Assembly: GCF_900115475.1 (NCBI RefSeq)
Contig: NZ_FOWP01000002.1
Location: 496,001 to 560,000 of the forward strand
Length of the DNA stretch: 64,000 nucleotides
Reading direction: 5' to 3'
Source of the DNA: Ectopseudomonas composti
GTDB lineage: Bacteria; Pseudomonadota; Gammaproteobacteria; Pseudomonadales; Pseudomonadaceae
This document shows, in pieces, positions 59,810 through 64,000 of the stretch. Position 1 is the first letter of the stretch. Every line of letters starts with the position of its first letter. The position numbers were made by a program, and so were the translations under genes. The notes below the pieces were generated by a model that saw only the letters and a list, made by a program, of their open reading frames with translations, was not told the DNA's origin and ran no database searches.

Positions 59810-60640
59810 TCAAGACCGGCGCGAGGCCGGCAGCAGCTTGGCGACGCTGGATTCGCCTTTCTTCACGTCCTGGCCAAAGCTTGCGTTGTAGGTGGCGATC
59901 ACTTCACCGGCGATGGATACGGCAATTTCCACCGGCAGCTTGCCTTTCACTTCGGCCAGGCCCATGGGGCAGCGCATGCGTGCCATTAGCGTTTCCTCGA
60001 AGCCGCGTTCGCGCAGACGATGCTCGAACTTGACGCGTTTGGTCTTCGAGCCGATCAGGCCGTAGTAGGCAAAGTCGCCGCGCTTGAGGATCGCCGCGGT
60101 CAGCTCCAGATCGAGCTGGTGGTTGTGGGTCATGACGATGTAGTAACTGCCGGGCGGCATGTTTTCCACCTCATCGACCACCTCGTCGTTGACGACCTTC
60201 TGCGCACCGGCGGGGATGTGCTCGGGAAATTCGTTCTCCCGCGAGTCGATCCAGCGCACCTTGCACGGCAGGCTGGCGAGCAGCGGCACCAGCGCGCGGC
60301 CGACGTGGCCAGCGCCGAAAACGGCGATCTGCGCCTGTGGCTGGCCCATGGGCTCGAACAACAGCACAGTGGCGCCGCCGCAGCACTGGCCGAGGCTGGC
60401 GCCGAGAGAGAAGCGCTCCAGGCGAGTGTCCTGGCTGCGCGTGGCGAGCATTTCGCGCGCCATCTCCATGGCCTTGTATTCCAGATGACCGCCGCCGATG
60501 GTCTCGAAGATGCGTTCGGCGGTGACCACCATCTTCGAGCCAGCATTGCGCGGCGTCGAGCCGCGCTCTTCGATGATGGTCACCAGCACGCAGGCTTCAC
60601 CTTGCTGCTGCAGGTCGGCGAGGGCGCTGATCCAGCTCAT
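59810..60640 (-). CDS. xdhC: XdhC, xanthine dehydrogenase cofactor chaperone
   Basis: A 276-residue protein: VLVTIIEERGSTPRNAGSKM (about residues 18-37), TIGGGHLEYKAMEMAREML, GQCCGGATVLLFEP, a Rossmann-type segment AVFGAGHVGRALVPLLASLP and the end segment GLIGSKTKRVKFEHRLRERG. XdhC binds molybdenum cofactor, helps its sulfuration and inserts it into XdhB. The start overlaps the stop of a 43-codon frame upstream (see that entry). Confidence 0.94.
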   Translation of the reverse strand: MSWISALADLQQQGEACVLVTIIEERGSTPRNAGSKMVVTAERIFETIGGGHLEYKAMEMAREMLATRSQDTRLERFSLGASLGQCCGGATVLLFEPMGQPQAQIAVFGAGHVGRALVPLLASLPCKVRWIDSRENEFPEHIPAGAQKVVNDEVVDEVENMPPGSYYIVMTHNHQLDLELTAAILKRGDFAYYGLIGSKTKRVKFEHRLRERGFEETLMARMRCPMGLAEVKGKLPVEIAVSIAGEVIATYNASFGQDVKKGESSVAKLLPASRRS

Positions 60641-60768
60641 TTGCTCAGCCTCCAGGAAGGCGTGGTCTGCCCCGGGCGCGGCAGGCGCCAGTTGCTCGGC
60701 GACGGGTCGAGAATCGGCACCGGTACCGGGCGAGCGGGTGGATTATTCGGTTCGGTGTGTTTTGTCAT
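60637..60768 (-). CDS. Possible 43-residue Pro-rich peptide upstream of xdhC
   Basis: An ATG at 60768 opens 43 codons (MTKHTEPNNPPARPVPVP at the start, TTPSWRLSK at the end) that stop in an ATGA overlap with xdhC. The overlap resembles the coupling seen elsewhere here, but no clear ribosome site precedes the ATG and the composition is low-complexity. Unknown family. It could be a leader for xdhC translation or chance. Confidence 0.3.
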   Translation of the reverse strand: MTKHTEPNNPPARPVPVPILDPSPSNWRLPRPGQTTPSWRLSK

Positions 60769-60797
60769 TGTTGTGCACCGTGGTTTGGGGTGTGGAC

Positions 60798-60875
60798 GTA
60801 GGCTGGGCCGGGCGGTGCTCCGCTTCAGCCCACCAATACACGCCGTTGATGTTGGTGGGCTGAAGCCCACCCTAC
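60798..60875. repeat. REP-like inverted repeat at the xdhB 3' end
   Basis: GTAGGCTGGGC...CTTCAGCCCACC pairs with GGTGGGCTGAAGCCCACCCTAC. Its outer end includes the xdhB stop codon, so the repeat forms part of the gene end. Confidence 0.72.
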
Positions 60876-63268
60876 GCCCCGACCGTTTCCATTTCGACGG
60901 CGCTTGTTCTGGCTTGTTTCAGCTTGCGCATCTGCTCCACGCCCCAGAGCACGCGCTCGGGGGTGGCCGGGGCGTCGATCTGCGGCTGTACCTTGTAGTC
61001 CGCCAGGCTGGCCACGGCGTCCTTCAGGGCGCACCAGGCAGCGATGCCGAGCATGAACGGCGGCTCGCCGACGGCCTTGGAGTGGAACACGGTGTCTTCC
61101 GGGTTCTTGCGGTTCTCCACCAGCTTCACGCGCAGGTCGATGGGCATGTCGGCGATGGCCGGGATCTTGTAGCTGGCCGGGCCGTTGGTCATCAGCTTGC
61201 CTTTGGCGTTCCACACCAGCTCTTCCATGGTCAGCCAGCCCATGCCTTGGACGAAGGCGCCTTCGACCTGGCCGATGTCGATGGCCGGGTTCAGCGAGTC
61301 GCCGACGTCATGCAGGATGTCGCCACGCAGCATGCGGTATTCGCCGGTCAGGGTGTCGACCAGCACTTCCACGCAGGCCACGCCGTAGGCGTAGTAGTAG
61401 AAGGGACGGCCAGCCGCCTTGTCGCGGTCGTAGAAGATCTTCGGAGTGCGGTAGAAGCCGGTCGACGACAGCGAGACCTGGCCGAAGTAGGCCTTCTGGA
61501 TCATCTCCTCGAAGGACAGGAAGTGATCGCGCACGCGCACCTGGCCGTTGCGGAACTCGACGTCTTCCGGGGTGACCTTGTACTCGCGCACCAGGAAGTC
61601 GATCAGGCGCTGCTTGATGGTCTCGGCGGCGTTCTTCGCTGCCATGCCGTTGAGGTCGGTGCCGCTGGAGGCGGCAGTGGGCGAGGTGTTCGGCACCTTG
61701 TCAGTGTTGGTGGCGGTGATCTGGATGCGTTCGATATCGACCTGGAACACCTCGGCCACCACCTGCGCGACCTTGGTGTTGAGGCCCTGGCCCATCTCGG
61801 TGCCGCCGTGGTTGAGGTGGATCGAGCCATCGGTGTAGATGTGGATCAGCGCGCCAGCCTGGTTGAGGAAGGTGGCGGTGAAGCTGATGCCGAATTTCAC
61901 CGGGGTCATGGCCAGGCCTTTCTTCAGCACCGGGCTTTTTTGGTTGAACTCGATGATTTCACGACGGCGCTTGGCGTACTCGCAGCTCTCCTCCAGCTCG
62001 GCGGTCATCTCGTGGATAACGTTATGCTCGACGGTCTGGTGGTAGTGGGTGACGTTGCGCTCGGTCTTGCCGTAGTAGTTGGTCTTGCGCACTTCCAGTG
62101 GGTCCTTGCCCAGGCTGCGCGCGACGGCGTCCATCACTTCCTCGATGGCGACCATGCCCTGTGGGCCACCGAAGCCGCGGTAGGCGGTGTTCGAGGCAGT
62201 GTTGGTCTTGCAGCGATGACCGTTGATGGTGGCGTTGCCGAGGAAGTAGGCGTTGTCCGAGTGGAACATGGCGCGGTCGACGATGGAGCCGGACAGGTCC
62301 GGCGAGTAGCCGCAGTTACCGGCCAGGTCCATCTCGATGCCGTGCAGCAGGCCGTCGTCATCGAAACCGACGTCGTACTCGACATAGAAGGGGTGACGCT
62401 TGCCGGTCATGCTCATGTCTTCGACGCGCGGCAGGCGCATCTTGGTCGGCCGACCGGTGAGGTGGGCGATCACCGCGCACAGGCACGCCGGACCAGCGGC
62501 CTGGGTTTCCTTGCCGCCGAAGCCGCCGCCCATGCGGCGCATGTCGATGACGATCTTGTTCATCGGCACGCCGAGCACTTCGGCCACCAGCTTCTGTACC
62601 TCGGTGGGGTTTTGCGTCGAGGTGTAGACCAGCATGCCGCCGTCTTCGCTGGGCATCACCGAGGACACCTGGGTTTCCAGGTAGAAGTGTTCCTGGCCGC
62701 CGATATGCAGCGTGCCCTGCAGGCGACGCGGGGCGCTCGCCAACTTGCTGGCCGAATCGCCGATGCGGTGGGTGTGACTGGCCAGCACGAAATGCTTTTT
62801 GCGCAAGGCATCGACGACGTCGAGTACCGGCTCCAGGTCCTCGTACTCGACGATGGCAGCCATGGCCGCCTTGCGTGCGGTTTCCAGGCTGTCGGCGGCG
62901 ACTGCCAGCACGACCTGGCCAACGTATTCGACCTTGCCGTCGGCCAGCAGTGGGTCACCGGCGACCACCGGGCCGATATCCAACTGGCCTGGTACGTCAT
63001 CCTTGGTGATGGCGATGGCCACACCCGGAATCTCGTAGCAGGGGCTGGTGTCGATGCGCACGATGCGCGCATGGGCGCGATCGGACTGGCGCGCGTAGAC
63101 GTGCAACTGGTTGGGGAATTCCAGGCGATCGTCGACATAGACCGCTTCGCCGGACACGTGTTTGTCCGCGCTCTCGTGCTTGACGCTGCGGCCGACGCCG
63201 CTGGTCATGCCGGCGCGGAACAGGGCGGCCAGCTCTTCCTGGGATTTGTGTTCGATATGACTGGACAT
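60872..63268 (-). CDS. xdhB: XdhB, xanthine dehydrogenase molybdenum subunit
   Basis: A 798-residue protein of the xanthine oxidase large-subunit family: N-terminal SVKHESADKHVSGEAVYVDD, RRMGGGFGGKETQAAGPACL near residue 245, YRGFGGPQGM, HLNHGGTEMGQGLNTK, and the catalytic Glu in AVGEPPFMLGIA near the end. It binds the molybdopterin and oxidises hypoxanthine and xanthine to urate. ATG at 63268 follows TTTTGGAGG; the TTG at 63280 is rejected. xdhA lies 62 bases upstream. Confidence 0.96.
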   Translation of the reverse strand: MSSHIEHKSQEELAALFRAGMTSGVGRSVKHESADKHVSGEAVYVDDRLEFPNQLHVYARQSDRAHARIVRIDTSPCYEIPGVAIAITKDDVPGQLDIGPVVAGDPLLADGKVEYVGQVVLAVAADSLETARKAAMAAIVEYEDLEPVLDVVDALRKKHFVLASHTHRIGDSASKLASAPRRLQGTLHIGGQEHFYLETQVSSVMPSEDGGMLVYTSTQNPTEVQKLVAEVLGVPMNKIVIDMRRMGGGFGGKETQAAGPACLCAVIAHLTGRPTKMRLPRVEDMSMTGKRHPFYVEYDVGFDDDGLLHGIEMDLAGNCGYSPDLSGSIVDRAMFHSDNAYFLGNATINGHRCKTNTASNTAYRGFGGPQGMVAIEEVMDAVARSLGKDPLEVRKTNYYGKTERNVTHYHQTVEHNVIHEMTAELEESCEYAKRRREIIEFNQKSPVLKKGLAMTPVKFGISFTATFLNQAGALIHIYTDGSIHLNHGGTEMGQGLNTKVAQVVAEVFQVDIERIQITATNTDKVPNTSPTAASSGTDLNGMAAKNAAETIKQRLIDFLVREYKVTPEDVEFRNGQVRVRDHFLSFEEMIQKAYFGQVSLSSTGFYRTPKIFYDRDKAAGRPFYYYAYGVACVEVLVDTLTGEYRMLRGDILHDVGDSLNPAIDIGQVEGAFVQGMGWLTMEELVWNAKGKLMTNGPASYKIPAIADMPIDLRVKLVENRKNPEDTVFHSKAVGEPPFMLGIAAWCALKDAVASLADYKVQPQIDAPATPERVLWGVEQMRKLKQARTSAVEMETVGA

Positions 63269-63330
63269 CTTCGCCTCCAAAACTTCGCATGCCGCCGGGC
63301 GCGCCGGCGGCGTATCAATTCACTGCACGC

Positions 63331-64000
63331 TTACGCGTAGGCGGTAACCCGGGTCTCGACCTCGGGCGACTGCTGCTCCAGGAAGAACTTGCGCAGCAGG
63401 TTCTGGGCAGTGAGCAGGCGGTATTCCTTGCTGGCGCGGAAATCCGACAGCGGGGTGAAGTCCTCAGCCAGTGCGTTGCAGGCGCGCTCGATCACGCCCG
63501 GATACCAGGCTGAACCGACCAGGGCCGTTTCGCAGGCACTGGCGCGTTTGGGGATGGCGGCCATGCCACCGAAGGCGATACGGGCTTCGGTGACCACACC
63601 CTCTTCGATGGTCAGGTTGAAGGCGGCGCACACGGCGGAGATATCGTCGTCCAGGCGCTTGGACACCTTGTAGGCGCGGAACGCCTGGTTTGCCTGGGCG
63701 CGCGGCACGATGATCTTCTCGATGAATTCGGCTTCCTGGCGGGCAGTCACCTTGTAATCGAGGAAGTAGTCCTGCAGCGGCAGGATGCGGCGGGTATTGC
63801 CTTGGCGCAGGGCAATCTGCGCGCCGAGGGCGATCAGCAGCGGCGGGGCGTCGCCGATGGGCGAGGCGTTGCCAATGTTGCCGCCCAGGGTGCCTTGGTT
63901 GCGAATCTGCAGGGAGGCGAAGCGGTGCAGCAGTTCGCCGAAGTCCGGGTATTCGCGCGACAGCGCTTCGTAGCAGTCGGACAGGGCCGCGGCCGCGCCG
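63331..64000 (-). CDS. xdhA: XdhA, xanthine dehydrogenase FAD/Fe-S subunit (3' part only)
   Basis: The frame is open from the window edge to the TAA at 63331-63333, giving the last ~223 residues. They match the FAD-binding domain (GTLGGNIGNASPIGDAPP) and the C-terminal flavoprotein domain (ISAVCAAFNLTIEEG, ARIAFGGMAAIPKRA, EYRLLTAQNLLRKFF). The N-terminal 2Fe-2S part is outside. With XdhB it forms the XdhA2B2 enzyme that passes electrons to NAD. The gene order xdhA-xdhB-xdhC is standard. Confidence 0.95.
   Translation of the reverse strand, partial: GAAAALSDCYEALSREYPDFGELLHRFASLQIRNQGTLGGNIGNASPIGDAPPLLIALGAQIALRQGNTRRILPLQDYFLDYKVTARQEAEFIEKIIVPRAQANQAFRAYKVSKRLDDDISAVCAAFNLTIEEGVVTEARIAFGGMAAIPKRASACETALVGSAWYPGVIERACNALAEDFTPLSDFRASKEYRLLTAQNLLRKFFLEQQSPEVETRVTAYA

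Noticed and set aside
60020..63340. A 1106-codon open frame on the + strand
   Set aside because: It is exactly antisense to xdhC and xdhB, has a His/Val/Gly-rich composition typical of the complement of GC-rich genes, and shows no known motif.
1..64000. Signs of phage, integrase, IS transposase, tRNA or rRNA genes
   Set aside because: No frame with such motifs and no tRNA-like or rRNA sequence was found; the window looks like core chromosome apart from small repeats.

Overview
The window is a contiguous piece of a high-GC gammaproteobacterial chromosome, almost certainly Pseudomonas. Protein sequences and gene order follow the P. aeruginosa arrangement I know from memory: flagellar export genes, flhA-flhF-fleN-fliA, che2/mot genes, the ccm operon, a glyoxylate/glycerate cluster, moaA, then purine catabolism ending in xdh. 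The many GTAGGGTGCGCC-type intergenic palindromes and the lack of phage, tRNA or rRNA genes suggest an ordinary chromosomal region of a non-aeruginosa species. The P. mendocina/P. oleovorans group is a guess.

Bases 1-16.8 kb (+ strand): the end of fliP, then fliQ, fliR, flhB; a sigma54-type promoter; flhA, flhF, fleN, fliA; cheY, cheZ, cheA, cheB, motC, motD; a ParA-type ATPase (ParC), a CheW-domain protein (ParP-like), cheW and a DUF2802 gene. This set builds the flagellar export gate, sets flagellar number and place, and makes and positions the polar chemotaxis array. CheA carries a repeated acidic motif in its linker that may be the ParP docking site. On the opposite strand (16.9-18.75 kb) a FliK-like protein and a mini-FlhB form a two-gene unit.

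Bases 18.9-26.3 kb: ccmABCDEFGHI for cytochrome c maturation, translationally coupled, ending in a small lipoprotein gene. Bases 26.4-34.0 kb are a mixed stretch: DASS transporter, potassium channel, secreted protein of unknown function, sterol-desaturase-family hydroxylase, AraC regulator, a Tat-exported PhoX phosphatase with a perfect Pho box, and a urea transporter.

Bases 34.3-41.0 kb (- strand): gcl, hyi, glxR, a glycerate kinase gene and pyk, which take glyoxylate to pyruvate, with a divergent LysR gene. Bases 42.0-64.0 kb: a GlcG-like gene, a RutR-like TetR regulator, moaA, a solute-binding protein, an NCS1 permease, a roughly 700-bp inverted-repeat element, a Tsx-like porin, an NCS2 permease, puuD, allA, uraD, puuE, hiuH, an AzgA-type purine permease, a GntR regulator, guaD, xdhC, xdhB and the end of xdhA. 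Together these take up purines and convert guanine/hypoxanthine/xanthine through urate and allantoin to glyoxylate and urea. Glyoxylate can then feed the gcl-pyk branch, and urea has a transporter next to it. Allantoicase is not in the window.

The most notable result is non-coding. Two short palindrome families recur in the purine-region intergenic spaces: TTGTnnACAA (candidate site of the GntR protein) and TGACC-N4-GGTCA (the half-site layout of E. coli RutR, next to a RutR-like gene). In three intergenic regions both types occur together, which predicts a dual-input purine/pyrimidine regulon. No CRISPR array, IS transposase, tRNA or rRNA was found. All family assignments are from reading the sequence and from memory; no database search was run.
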